Shown here piece after piece: positions 1 through 15,100 of a stretch of DNA of 64,000 nt. Numbering within the stretch: position 1 is the stretch's first letter; each line of letters starts with the position of its first letter. Under the pieces are notes generated by a model, which ran no database searches, was not told where the DNA came from, and was given only the letters and a program-made list of their open reading frames with translations. Source of the stretch: Bolinopsis microptera (taxonomy: Eukaryota > Ctenophora > Tentaculata > Lobata > Bolinopsidae); the NCBI RefSeq assembly GCF_026151205.1, contig NC_087079.1:17290945-17354944 (forward strand), read 5' to 3'. The position numbers and the translations under genes were made by a program.

Positions 1-17
1 TAGCTAATTAATTGCAG

Positions 18-122
18 CACGAGGTGAACAAGTGTAGAGATGATCTGGGTGAAGAACGTGTCCTCCACGAGTCTCCCACACTTGAAGAAATTGAAGGTGG
101 AGAGGACAACTCTCCTTCCAGG
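18..122 (+). CDS. HUWE1: HUWE1 exon 1 of window
   Basis: Acceptor ttgcag at 12-17 and donor gttagg at 123; 35 codons, phase 0 to 0. The start [16 protein letters not shown] resembles the segment of human HUWE1 before the DUF913 core. The rest is acidic and variable. Earlier exons lie outside the window. Confidence 0.8.
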
Positions 123-3100
123 GTTAGGGGCTATAGTTTATACAACTTTACATATAATAGCTAAAGTTGGTTTCAGCTTTTATTAGGTTATGATGGACAC
201 ATGTTTTGACACATAACGATTCTTAACCTCCCAAAAGTATGGAATAACTTGTATCATCATGTTTTTAATATCTTCTTTGCAGGACATACTGTCAGTTTTT
301 CAATGAAATAAAATCTTCATTTCCCCTCCAGGATGGTGAATCCAGTTCAGACCCTGTTTCTCTTGACGTTATAGAAGTGGCCATGACAGCGGAACCTGCC
401 GTGCCTGCTCAAGACGTTGATATGACGGACAGTGAACGAGCCTCTTCTTCTAAAAGTGGCAAGGGTGAGTAATGAAGAGGACTTCTTAGTTTGTCCTAAC
501 TTGAGATCAACTTCAATATGTTTTTTCCTTGCTTTAAATGAACTTGTTATTTAACTATTCAATATGTGAACTTTGCATAATATGTATCGAATGGCAGGTT
601 TTAATGATTCTGTAACCTCTGTAATTTATTAGCTGTAACGTTATAATATGCTCCCTAGTATTAACTATTACAAAACCTTCAGGTGCTGCTAAGTCATGCA
701 GATCTATGTGTATTCCTCAGCGAGCAGCCCTACTTAAGAGCGTCCTCAACTTCCTCAAAAAATCCATCCCCGACCCCCTTTTCTCAGACTACATTAGAAA
801 CGGTTAGTTTTTACTTAGTAGTGCCCGTAGTGGCCGTTCTTTCTTAATCACGATTCATTTATTTAACTGAAATTTGGAAATTTAACAATAGTAAGTTTGT
901 ATTATAAGTTGCTGAGCTGTATTTTAAATTTAACAATCGTAAGATTGTATTATAAGTTGCTGAGCTGTATTTTCAGTGATGGATGGCTCCTTACCGAGCT
1001 CTCTAAAGCACATCATCAGTAAGGCTGAGTACTACGGACCCTCTCTTTTCCTTTTAGGTCAGTTTTACTTCATTTCTCGTAATTTCTCTAAGTATTATTC
1101 ATTTATACTTTATTCAGGTTTTTTTGTTACTCGTATGCTGCTTTCCAAAGAACCGGTAGAAATTTCCTGTTATGCGAAATATATTAAATAAATCAAGCCT
1201 TGATCTTGTCAGTTTTTTTATGTCAAACAGGTTCTTTTTTATTTTGTTTAAGCTGTGAAAAGATATTAACTATTGAATTAACATTTGGTTCTTGTTGCTA
1301 TAGCTACGGAGGTAGTAACACTTTACGTGTTCCACGAACCTTCCCTCCTGTCAAGTTTACAAGACAGGAAATTAACTGACGTTATACTTGAAGCTCTTGT
1401 TGTCAAAGAGGTGGGTTTTCTTTACTTTTCCCAGCTTTTAGCTCCGGATTAACAAAACCCAAAAGTTGGCCCGATTTATTTTATAGGCAGATTTTACCGT
1501 CAATTTTTTCCGCCGTTCTTGCCCTATTTTGAAGCAATTATCAAAACAATGATAAAGTGAGCTGAACAAGCAAAATACCGAACTTGAAGAGTGTCAGTAA
1601 AATAAATGTCCCCTTTCTTGCAGGTACCCCCAACTAGAGAAGTGATAGCTTCCTTACCCAACATCCTCAGTGCACTGTGCCTCAACCAGCGAGGTCTGGA
1701 GGCCTTTATTCAGTGCAAACCTTTCGACAGGCTGTTCCACGTCCTGCTGTCTCCGCAATACCTTCCCGCTATGAGACGCCGGAGCAGTGATAGCTTAGGT
1801 AAGTTCCACGTCCTGCTGTCTCCACAATACCTTCCCGCTATGAGACGCCGGAGCAGTGATAGCTTAGGTAAGTTCCACGTCCTGCTGTCTCCACAATACC
1901 TTCCCGCTATGAGACGCCGGAGCAGTGATAGCTTAGGTAAGTTCCACGTCCTGCTGTCTCCACAATACCTTCCCGCTATGAGACGCCGGAGCAGTGATAG
2001 CTTAGGTAAGTTCCACGTCCTGCTGTCTCCACAATACCTTCCCGCTATGAGACGCCGGAGCAGTGATAGCTTAGGTAAGTTCCACGTCCTGCTGTCTCCG
2101 CAATACCTTCCCGCTATGAGACGCCGGAGCAGTGATAGCTTAGGTAAGTTCCACGTCCTGCTGTCTCCGCAATACCTTCCCGCTATGAGACGCCGGAGCA
2201 GTGATAGCTTAGGTAAGTTCCACGTCCTGCTGTCTCCGCAATACCTTCCCGCTATGAGACGCCGGAGCAGTGATAGCTTAGGTAAGTTCCACGTCCTGCT
2301 GTCTCCGCAATACCTTCCCGCTATGAGACGCCGGAGCAGTGATAGCTTAGGTAAGTTCCACGTCCTGCTGTCTCCGCAATACCTTCCCGCTATGAGACGC
2401 CGGAGCAGTGATAGCTTAGGTAAGTTCCACGTCCTGCTGTCTCCGCAATACCTTCCCGCTATGAGACGCCGGAGCAGTGATAGCTTAGGTAAGTTCCACG
2501 TCCTGCTGTCTCCACAATACCTTCCCGCTATGAGACGCCGGAGCAGTGATAGCTTAGGTAAGTTCCACGTCCTGCTGTCTCCGCAATACCTTCCCGCTAT
2601 GAGACGCCGGAGCAGTGATAGCTTAGGTAAGTTCCACGTCCTGCTGTCTCCACAATACCTTCCCGCTATGAGACGCCGGAGCAGTGATAGCTTAGGTAAG
2701 TTCCACGTCCTGCTGTCTCCACAATACTTCCCGCTATGAGACGCCGGAGCAGTGATAGCTTAGGTAAGTTCCACGTCCTGCTGTCTCCACAATACCTTCC
2801 CGCTATGAGACGCCGGAGCAGTGATAGCTTAGGTAAGTTCCACGTCCTGCTGTCTCCGCAATACCTTCCCGCTATGAGACGCCGGAGCAGTGATAGCTTA
2901 GGTAAGTTCCACGTCCTGCTGTCTCCACAATACCTTCCCGCTATGAGACGCCGGAGCAGTGATAGCTTAGGTAAGTTCCACGTCCTGCTGTCTCCACAAT
3001 ACCTTCCCGCTATGAGACGCCGGAGCAGTGATAGCTTAGGTAAGTTCCACGTCCTGCTGTCTCCACAATACCTTCCCGCTATGAGACGCCGGAGCAGTGA

Positions 3101-6100
3101 TAGCTTAGGTAAGTTCCACGTCCTGCTGTCTCCGCAATACCTTCCCGCTATGAGACGCCGGAGCAGTGATAGCTTAGGTAAGTTACTATACTATATTCCA
3201 CGTCCTGCTGTCTCCGCAATACCTTCCCGCTATGAGACGCCGGAGCAGTGATAGCTTAGGTAAGATACTTTACTATATTCCACGTCCTGCTGTCTCCGCA
3301 ATACCTTCCCGCTATGAGACGCCGGAGCAGTGATAGCTTAGGTAAGATACTATACTATATTCCACGTCCTGCTGTCTCCGCAATACCTTCCCGCTATGAG
3401 ACGCCGGAGCAGTGATAGCTTAGGTAAGTTCCACGTCCTGCTGTCTCCACAATACCTTCCCGCTATGAGACGCCGGAGCAGTGATAGCTTAGGTAAGATA
3501 CTTTACTATATTCCACGTTCTGCTGTCTCCGCAATACCTTCCCGCTATGAGACGCCGGAGCAGTGATAGCTTAGGTAAGATACTTTACTATATTCCACGT
3601 CCTGCTGTCTCCGCAATACCTTCCCGCTATGAGACGCCGGAGCAGTGATAGCTTAGGTAAGTTCCACGTCCTGCTGTCTCCACAATACCTTCCCGCTATG
3701 AGACGCCGGAGCAGTGATAGCTTAGGTAAGTTCCACGTCCTGCTGTCTCCACAATACCTTCCCGCTATGAGACGCCGGAGCAGTGATAGCTTAGGTAAGT
3801 TCCACGTCCTGCTGTCTCCGCAATACCTTCCCGCTATGAGACGCCGGAGCAGTGATAGCTTAGGTAAGTTCCACGTCCTGCTGTCTCCACAATACCTTCC
3901 CGCTATGAGACGCCGGAGCAGTGATAGCTTAGGTAAGTTCCACGTCCTGCTGTCTCCGCAATACCTTCCCGCTATGAGACGCCGGAGCAGTGATAGCTTA
4001 GGTAAGTTCCACGTCCTGCTGTCTCCGCAATACCTTCCCGCTATGAGACGCCGGAGCAGTGATAGCTTAGGTAAGTTCCACGTCCTGCTGTCTCCGCAAT
4101 ACCTTCCCGCTATGAGACGCCGGAGCAGTGATAGCTTAGGTAAGTTCCACGTCCTGCTGTCTCCACAATACCTTCCCGCTATGAGACGCCGGAGCAGTGA
4201 TAGCTTAGGTAAGTTCCACGTCCTGCTGTCTCCACAATACTTTCCCGCTATGAGACGCCGGAGCAGTGATAGCTTAGGTAAGTTCCACGTCCTGCTGTCT
4301 CCACAATACCTTCCCGCTATGAGACGCCGGAGCAGTGATAGCTTAGGTAAGTTCCACGTCCTGCTGTCTCCGCAATACCTTCCCGCTATGAGACGCCGGA
4401 GCAGTGATAGCTTAGGTAAGTTCCACGTCCTGCTGTCTCCACAATACCTTCCCGCTATGAGACGCCGGAGCAGTGATAGCTTAGGTAAGTTCCACGTCCT
4501 GCTGTCTCCGCAATACCTTCCCGCTATGAGACGCCGGAGCAGTGATAGCTTAGGTAAGTTCCACGTCCTGCTGTCTCCGCAATACCTTCCCGCTATGAGA
4601 CGCCGGAGCAGTGATAGCTTAGGTAAGTTCCACGTCCTGCTGTCTCCGCAATACCTTCCCGCTATGAGACGCCGGAGCAGTGATAGCTTAGGTAAGTTCC
4701 ACGTCCTGCTGTCTCCGCAATACCTTCCCGCTATGAGACGCCGGAGCAGTGATAGCTTAGGTAAGTACCACGTCCTGCTGTCTCCACAATACCTTCCCGC
4801 TATGAGACGCCGGAGCAGTGATAGCTTAGGTAAGTTCCACGTCCTGCTGTCTCCGCAATACCTTCCCGCTATGAGACGCCGGAGCAGTGATAGCTTAGGT
4901 AAGTTCCACGTCCTGCTGTCTCCGCAATACCTTCCCGCTATGAGACGCCGGAGCAGTGATAGCTTAGGTAAGTTCCACGTCCTGCTGTCTCCACAATACC
5001 TTCCCGCTATGAGACGCCGGAGCAGTGATAGCTTAGGTAAGTTCCACGTCCTGCTGTCTCCGCAATACCTTCCCGCTATGAGACGCCGGAGCAGTGATAG
5101 CTTAGGTAAGTTCCACGTCCTGCTGTCTCCACAATACCTTCCCGCTATGAGACGCCGGAGCAGTGATAGCTTAGGTAAGTTCCACGTCCTGCTGTCTCCA
5201 CAATACCTTCCCGCTATGAGACGCCGGAGCAGTGATAGCTTAGGTAAGTTCCACGTCCTTCTGTCTCCACAATACCTTCGCGCTATGAGACGCCGGAGCA
5301 GTGATAGCTTAGGTTAGATACTTCTTATTCCTTATTTCCTGTCACATGGTCCAGACATTTTGCGCTCATTGAGCATTGTGCATTTTTTGGTGTAATAGTG
5401 GGGGGGGGGCAGGGACAAAAGGATTTCGCGATCATTTTGGTCAAAAATCGCGGTACCGCGAAATTTAACAGGCTATACATTAAACTATACATAAAATTTG
5501 TCACGGAGAATGGGAAATTTCGCGATTTCGTACATGCCGCGAAATCCTTTTGTCTCTGGGGGGGGGGGGGGGGGGGGGGCAATAGTCCATTTGGAACTCC
5601 ATTTTTCTTATCATTTATTAAAAAGACTAAAGTTTCGACCTCTGGTTTTTTTAAAACACTTTTCAGGAGACACGGCTACGAACCTAGGAACAGCTATGGA
5701 TGAGTTGATGAGGCATCAACCTACACTGAGACACGATGCAATGACTGCAATCATCAAGGTAACATACTCCCTGGAACAATATTATTGAACCATTATCAAA
5801 CCTTATTGAAATAAACTGTCTTTGGGCACTTTCAGAATAATCAGCAGTTGACAATGATCTCACTGAGTAAGATCAGTGCTACTAAACAGAACGTTATCCC
5901 CCCCCCCCCTACTAAACAGTATTAGAAGTATCGGTGGATATAATGCAGATATAGGGTATCCTCAGAAGTATCAGAAGTATATAGGTGTACTTATGCTAAA
6001 GCCTTTATTCATTAATTAGAATAAATAATATAAGTCAGGAGGTACTTACTGAGTAATGTCATGCTCATTGCTCAGGGGGGGGGGGGGGGGGGGTAGTTGC

Positions 6101-9100
6101 TCAGTAAGTCATGCGCGTCTAGACGGTATTTTCTGTAGGTAACGAGTTTAGAAATAAATTCTCCACAAACCAAGAAGTGCCCAACTTCTTTAAAATATTT
6201 AAAGACTATATTAACATAATATAATGTGTTTTAAAAGGACGTATTTATGTTTTTGACACATGGCAGCGTTAAGGGGACATACACCAAAACCATTTTTGCC
6301 GAGATTCGGGATTTGACTTCATATTATGAAAGTATAGATAAAAATAATAAGGTTTGATGCATTGAACATTTTTTTTGAGATTACGCACTTTCGAAAAAAA
6401 TGTATTTTCTTTTTGGAAAGTTTTGGAAATTTTGAGAAGTCTGTCACTGTAATACCGATATTTCAGTCATTTTAAACATGTTTTGACTGATTTTTTGACT
6501 GAACATTATTGAAAATACGTACAAGAAGCCCTCCAAAGGATTTTATAATTGAAAAATAGATGACGAAGTTACAGACCAAACAAGGTCGAGAGAAGCAAAA
6601 TTGAAATTTTTGCCTACTATCAGAGTTGTATATTTTACCAATCACCCAGGTCATAAGATATCGCTTCAAAAATTCGATAAGACGAATCTTTTAGTACCAA
6701 ATAGATAATTTTAGAAGCAAAATTGTTTTAAATAATTTTCTAGCTCGAACACAAGGGTCCCCCCTTGTATAAATTTTGTACAAATTGTACACATTTTTTT
6801 ACAAATTTAGTGTCTTTAAGTATTATAAATTTGGTACTTATCAAGCTGATTCGTCTTACCAAGCTGATTACGATTCTGTAAAAATCATTTCAAAAAAATG
6901 AGTTATAAGCATTTTAAGCCTTAAATCTGCCATTTCTGACCCTTTTTTACGATGAATTTTACTAAGTCCTTTGAGGCCAGATTTCATACCTTAAAATTCA
7001 AAATTGAGAGAAATCCTGTTCTAAAAAGTTGGATATGATCATCAGCTACACTCACAAGAATTTGTGAAGCGATATCTTATGACCTGGATCATTTATTGTT
7101 TAATTATAAAATCCTTTGGAGGGCTTCTTGTACCGATTGTAAATAATGTTCATTGAAAACATCAGCCAAAAAACATTTAAAATGACTGAAATATCGGTAT
7201 GTATGTTATTACAGTGACAGACTTCTCAAAATTTCCAAAACTGAACCAACTTAACTTCTAGCAATACCTATATAATATATATATCTTAAAGTTAAGTACC
7301 TGTAACTCCTAACACTGAATCTCTGCAGCTGCTAAAGGAGGTGTGTATCATGGGGGAAGATGAGAATGTGATCGTGCAGAACATGTCCCTTTCTGGTGAA
7401 CTTGCAGACAGGTACTGTGATGTACAATGTACTTTAATGTACTATGCACTGTGATGTACAATGTACTTTAATGTACTATACACTGTGATGTACAATGTAC
7501 TTTAATGTACTATGTACTATGTTGTACTGTGATGTACTTTATGAAAGTTAAAAACGATCTGTTAATGCGAAGTTGAACTAAACAAGAAATTACTTACTTA
7601 TTGAGCACTGAATTGGTGACAATTTCTTTGCTCAACTGAACGGTAGGTATTCTGTACTATATTCCGTAGTATACTACAACTGTACCATATAACCAGTGTG
7701 TATTGTTGCAGGGGTGATGAGAAGGGAGACGGGTCTGATGAGGATGATGAGGTAGTGATGAGGCGGGCTAAAGTATCAGCTGAGAACTCCCCTGCTGAAC
7801 CCCTAGCTCTCACAGGAACCAGGTTTACAAGTTTTACAGATTTTAAATGAACCGGGAAAAGCGGTTTGGATTATTGTTTAGCTCTCACATTATGACGAGG
7901 TGGCGTGCCAGTGTTTTGACGTCATGTCACGTGTTATGACGTCACTTCACGTGTTATGACGTCACTTCACGTGTTATGACGTCACTTCACGTGTTATGAC
8001 GTCACTTCACGTGTTATGAAGTCACTTCACGTGTTATGACGTCACTTCACGTGTTATGACGTCACTTCACGTGTTATGACGTCACTTCACGTGTTATGAC
8101 GTCACTTCACGTGTTATGACGTCACTTCACGTGTTATGACGCCATGTCACGTGTTATGACGTCATTTCACGTGTTATGACGTCACTTCACGTGTTATGAC
8201 GTCATTTCACGTGTTATGACGTCGTTTCACGTGTTATGACGTCACTTCACGTGTTATGACGTCACTTCACGTGTTATGACGTAACTTCACGTGTTATGAC
8301 GTCACTTCACGTGTTATGACGTAACTTCACGTGTTATGACGTCATGTCTCGTGTAATGACACCATGTCACGTGTTATGACGTCATTTCACGTGTTATGAC
8401 GTCATTTCACGTGTTATGACGTCATGTCACGTTTTATGACGTCATTTCACGTGTTATGACGTCACTTCACGTGTATCTAACCCCCAGTAGCAGCAGTACG
8501 AGCCCCACTAAACAGAGTCTCCCCCTGATGGAGTACGTGTACAATGTAGTCAGGTTTATTGACGCTATTCTCAGTAACAACGCTACTGACGATCACTGCA
8601 AGGAGTTTGTTAAACAAGGTCAGTTCCATAAGGAGTACTTAATAAAATTACATCTAAAGTCTTGTATTGGAGTTGGGGGGGGGGGGGGGGGGGGTTACAA
8701 CTTTGAAGTGACTCAGTACCTATTACATTTCATCGAGAATTGATTAAGATTAAGCAGTGTTACTGATTAGTCTTTTACTCTTTTTATTCTTCTTGGCACG
8801 AATTAAATGAGATCGGCGAGATTTCGTTTTCTGGCAACTGCATCATTTCGCCAAAATGTGAAATTAATGACATAAATACAACCCAGCATAATTGCGTGAA
8901 CAAGCTAATCTTATATAAAATACAAGTAGCTATTGAGGTTTATTTCAGGTGGGTTGGAACCGCTGATAAAGATTCCTTCGCTGCCCAACATTGCCATTCA
9001 GTTCGCTTCATCTCGAGCCTGCATGGATGTAGCCATTACTCTTAAAGACATATTGGCAAGTTTAATTTTGTAATAATTTTCATTAACCAATCAGTATTCA

Positions 9101-12100
9101 GTTTTAGTTATATTAACGTTTTAGTAATATTAATGTGAAAATATTTAACATATTTACCCTGGCAGACGTTATCTCAAGACGGGACAGTGATAGTTCAGTG
9201 CTTCAACCAGATAGATCAGCTGATAAAACAACTGGAGCCAATGTACAATCCTACTTCAGAGTCTTATCTTGTCAACGAACTTTCCAGGTATGTTCAATAT
9301 ATAACTACTATACTACTAGATACTACTACTATAACTCCTACTATACTACTATTACTACTACTATAACTCAATATAACTACTATACTACTAGATACTACTA
9401 CTATAACTCAATATAACTACTATACTACTAGATACTACTACTATAACTCAATATAACTACTATACTACTAGATACTACTACTATAACTCAATATAACTAC
9501 TATACTACTAGATACTACTACTATAACTCAATATAACTACTATACTACTAGATACTACTACTATAACTCAATACAACTACTATACTACTAGATACTACTA
9601 CTATAACTCAATATAACTACTGAATACGCAGTTGTTATTGTAAGGGAAGGCATTTCACGTTCTTCATTCAGTTGTAACGGAGGGGGGAGGGGGGGGGGGG
9701 GGGCAATTGTAACATTCAGCTCCAAAAAATATTGTCAAAAGAATTGCAAATATGCGAAATATTATGTACTACTATATACGCCCTTTCAAAGTTTTAATGA
9801 ACAATTTGATTGGTACCCATTTTACAATGGTGGTGGACTGAAATGTTTTCCAGAAAGTATTACTGTGTTACTGGCACATCACACGTTGACGACCAACAAA
9901 ACTTTTACCTCAAAACGAAATATAATGACTATCTTCGAGCTATTTAGGTTTTACAATGCCAAGCACCACCGCGGAATTTCAGTTCCATTTACCTCATGAA
10001 ATACATAACTGTGCGCATTCTTTTAGACCCTGTCTTAAAGTCTCATTGTTGTAAATTTATGTAAAGAGATAATATATTTATTTAAATTTTCCAATAGTGT
10101 TATTATGTTTGTACATGCTTGTATATTTCTTAACTAATTTAATTAAAGACTTTAGGGCCTCCGGGTACTGGGTAGTGAAAGGAAAAGTCTTAAAAAAGAA
10201 AAACAGTCGTTATTGCGGCTATTCGAAAATTAAGACTTTTCAATTAATAGTCGAATAGTACATCTATCATTAAATCAATAAATAAGTTACCTAATTAATC
10301 AATAACTTTCCCTCAGGTCCGCTACTCCGACTCAGCCTTACAACTCTGCTAAAAGTACGCCCCTCCTCCACACAATCACCGCCCTGGAGAGCTACACCAC
10401 CTTGCTTATCAGCCTCTGTAAAGTCGGCCAGGTAGGTAACAGTAGGTAACACTACACCACCTTGCTTATCAGCCTCTGTAAAGTCGGCCAGGTAGGTAAC
10501 AGTAGGTAACACTACACACGGGTAGGTAACAGTAGGTAACACTACACACGGGTAGGTAACAGTAGGTAACACTACACACGGGTAGGTAACAGTAGGTAAC
10601 ACTACACCACCTTGCTTATCAGCCTCTGTAAAGTCGGCCAGGTAGGTAACAGTAGGTAACACTACACCACCTTGCTTATCAGCCTCTGTAAAGTCGGCCA
10701 GGTAGGTAACAGTAGGTAACACTACACCACCTTGCTTATCAGCCTCTGTAAAGTCGGCCAGGTAGGTAACAGTAGGTAACACTACACCACCTTGCTTATC
10801 AGCCTCTGTAAAGTCGGCCAGGTAGGTAACAGTAGGTAACACTACACCACCTTGCTTATCAGCCTCTGTAAAGTCGGCCAGGTAGGTAACAGTAGGTAAC
10901 ACTACACCACCTTGCTTATCAGCCTCTGTAAAGTCGGCCAGGTAGGTAACAGTAGGTAACACTACACCACCTTGCTTATCAGCCTCTGTAAAGTCGGCCA
11001 GGTAGGTAACAGTAGGTAACACTACACCACCTTGTTTATCAGCCTCTGTAAAGTCGGCCAGGTAGGTAACAGTAGGTAACACTACACCACCTTGCTTATC
11101 AGCCTCTGTAAAGTCGGGCCAGGTAGGTAACAGTAGGTAACACTACACCACCTTGCTTATCAGCCTCTGTCGGCCAGGTAGGTAACAGTAGGTAACACTA
11201 CACACGGGTAGGTAACAGTAGGTAACACTACACCACCTTGCTTATCAGCCTCTGTAAAGTCGGCCAGGTAGGTAACAGTAGGTAACACTACACCACCTTG
11301 CTTATCAGCCTCTGTAAAGTCGGCCAGATAGGTAACAGTAGGTAACACTACACCACCTTGCTTATCAGCCTCTGTAAAGTCGGCCAGGTAGGTAACAGTA
11401 GGTAACACTACACCACCTTGCTTATCAGCCTCTGTAAAGTCGGCCAGGTAGGTAACAGTAGGTAACACTACACCACCTTGCTTATCAGCCTCTGTAAAGT
11501 CGGCCAGGTAGGTAACAGTAGGTAACACTACACCACCTTGCTTATCAGCCTCTGTAAAGTCGGCCAGGTAGGTAACAGTAGGTAACACTACACCACCTTG
11601 CTTATCAGCCTCTGTAAAGTCGGCCAGGTAGGTAACAGTAGGTAACACTACACCACCTTGCTTATCAGCCTCTGTAAAGTCGGCCAGGTAGGTAACAGTA
11701 GGTAACACTACACCACCTTGCTTATCAGCCTCTGTAAAGTCGGCCAGGTAGGTAACAGTAGGTAACACTACACCACCTTGCTTATCAGCCTCTGTAAAGT
11801 CGGCCAGGTAGGTAACAGTAGGTAACACTACACCACCTTGCTTATCAGCCTCTGTAAAGTCGGCCAGGTAGGTAACAGTAGGTAACACTACACCACCTTG
11901 CTTATCAGCCTCTGTAAAGTCGGCCAGGTAGGTAACAGTAGGTAACACTACACCACCTTGCTTATCAGCCTCTGTAAAGTCGGCCAGGTAGGTAACAGTA
12001 GGTAACACTACACCACCTTGCTTATCAGCCTCTGTAAAGTCGGCCAGGTAGGTAACAGTAGGTAACACTACACCACCTTGCTTATCAGCCTCTGTAAAGT

Positions 12101-15100
12101 CGGCCAGGTAGGTAACAGTAGGTAACACTACACCACCTTGCTTATCAGCCTCTGTAAAGTCAGCCAGGTAGGTAACAGTAGGTAACACTACACCACCTTG
12201 CTTATCAGCCTCTGTAAAGTCGGCCAGGTAGGTAACAGTAGGTAACACTACACCACCTTGCTTATCAGCCTCTGTAAAGTCGGCCAGGTAGGTAACAGTA
12301 GGTAACACTACACCACCTTGCTTATCAGCCTCTGTAAAGTCGGCCAGGTAGGTAACAGTAGGTAACACTACACCACCTTGCTTATCAGCCTCTGTAAAGT
12401 CGGCCAGGTAGGTAACAGTAGGTAACACTACACCACCCTGCTTATCAGCCTCTGTAAAGTCGGCCAGGTAGGTAACAGTAGGTAACACTACACCACCTTG
12501 CTTATCAGCCTCTGTAAAGTCGGCCAGGTAGGTAACAGTAGGTAACACTACACCACCTTGCTTATCAGCCTCTGTAAAGTCGGCCAGGTAGGTAACAGTA
12601 GGTAACACTACACCACCTTGCTTATCAGCCTCTGTAAAGTCGGGCCAGGTAGGTAACAGTAGGTAACACTACACCACCTTGCTTATCAGCCTCTGTCGGC
12701 CAGGTAGGTAACAGTAGGTAACACTACACCACCTTGCTTATCAGCCTCTGTAAAGTCGGCCAGGTAGGTAACAGTAGGTAACACTACACACGGGTAGGTA
12801 ACAGTAGGTAACACTACACCACCTTGCTTATCAGCCTCTGTAAAGTCGGCCAGATAGGTAACAGTAGGTAACACTACACCACCTTGCTTATCAGCCTCTG
12901 TAAAGTCGGCCAGGTAGGTAACAGTAGGTAACACTACACCACCTTGCTTATCAGCCTCTGTAAAGTCGGCCAGGTAGGTAACAGTAGGTAACACTACACC
13001 ACCTTGCTTATCAGCCTCTGTAAAGTCGGCCAGGTAGGTAACAGTAGGTAACACTACACCACCTTGCTTATCAGCCTCTGTAAAGTCGGCCAGGTAGGTA
13101 ACAGTAGGTAACACTACACCACCTTGCTTATCAGCCTCTGTAAAGTCGGGCCAGGTAGGTAACAGTAGGTAACACTACACCACCTTGCTTATCAGCCTCT
13201 GTCGGCCAGGTAGGTAACAGTAGGTAACACTACACCACCTTGCTTATCAGCCTCTGTAAAGTCGGCCAGGTAGGTAACAGTAGGTAACACTACACACGGG
13301 TAGGTAACAGTAGGTAACACTACACCACCTTGCTTATCAGCCTCTGTAAAGTCGGCCAGATAGGTAACAGTAGGTAACACTACACCACCTTGCTTATCAG
13401 CCTCTGTAAAGTCGGCCAGGTAGGTAACAGTAGGTAACACTACACCACCTTGCTTATCAGCCTCTGTAAAGTCGGCCAGGTAGGTAACAGTAGGTAACAC
13501 TACACCACCTTGCTTATCAGCCTCTGTAAAGTCGGGCCAGGTAGGTAACAGTAGGTAACACTACACCACCTTGCTTATCAGCCTCTGTCGGCCAGGTAGG
13601 TAACAGTAGGTAACACTACACCACCTTGCTTATCAGCCTCTGTAAAGTCGGCCAGGTAGGTAACAGTAGGTAACACTACACCACCTTGCTTATCAGCCTC
13701 TGTAAAGTCGGCCAGGTAGGTAACAGTAGGTAACACTACACCACCTTGCTTATCAGCCTCTGTAAAGTCGGCCAGGTAGGTAACAGTAGGTAACACTACA
13801 CCACCTTGCTTATCAGCCTCTGTAAAGTCGGCCAGGTAGGTAACAGTAGGTAACACTACACCACCTTGCTTATCAGCCTCTGTAAAGTCGGCCAGGTAGG
13901 TAACAGTAGGTAACACTACACCACCTTGCTTATCAGCCTCTGTAAAGTCGGGCCAGGTAGGTAACAGTAGGTAACACTACACCACCTTGCTTATCAGCCT
14001 CTGTCGGCCAGGTAGGTAACAGTAGGTAACACTACACACGGGTAGGTAACAGTAGGTAACACTACACACGGGTAGGTAACAGTAGGTAACACTACACCAC
14101 CTTGCTTATCAGCCTCTGTAAAGTCGGCCAGATAGGTAACAGTAGGTAACACTACACCACCTTGCTTATCAGCCTCTGTAAAGTCGGCCAGGTAGGTAAC
14201 AGTAGGTAACACTACACCACCCTGCTTATCAGCCTCTGTAAAGTCGGCCAGGTAGGTAACAGTAGGTAACACTACACCACCTTGCTTATCAGCCTCTGTA
14301 AAGTCGGCCAGGTAGGTAACAGTAGGTAACACTACACCACCTTGCTTATCAGCCTCTGTAAAGTCGGCCAGGTAGGTAACAGTAGGTAACACTACACCAC
14401 CTTGCTTATCAGCCTCTGTAAAGTCGGCCAGGTAGGTAACAGTAGGTAACACTACACCACCTTGCTTATCAGCCTCTGTAAAGTCGGCCAGGTAGGTAAC
14501 AGTAGGTAACACTACACCACCTTGCTTATCAGCCTCTGTAAAGTCGGCCAGGTAGGTAACAGTAGGTAACACTACACCACCTTGCTTATCAGCCTCTGTA
14601 AAGTCGGCCAGGTAGGTAACAGTAGGTAACACTACACCACCTTGCTTATCAGCCTCTGTAAAGTCGGCCAGGTAGGTAACAGTAGGTAACACTACACCAC
14701 CTTGCTTATCAGCCTCTGTAAAGTCGGCCAGGTAGGTAACAGTAGGTAACACTACACCACCTTGCTTATCAGCCTCTGTAAAGTCGGCCAGGTAGGTAAC
14801 AGTAGGTAACACTACACCACCTTGCTTATCAGCCTCTGTAAAGTCGGCCAGGTAGGTAACAGTAGGTAACACTACACCACCTTGCTTATCAGCCTCTGTA
14901 AAGTCGGCCAGGTAGGTAACAGTAGGTAACACTACACCACCTTGCTTATCAGCCTCTGTAAAGTCGGGCCAGGTAGGTAACAGTAGGTAACACTACACCA
15001 CCTTGCTTATCAGCCTCTGTAAAGTCGGCCAGGTAGGTAACAGTAGGTAACACTACACCACCTTGCTTATCAGCCTCTGTAAAGTCGGCCAGGTAGGTAA

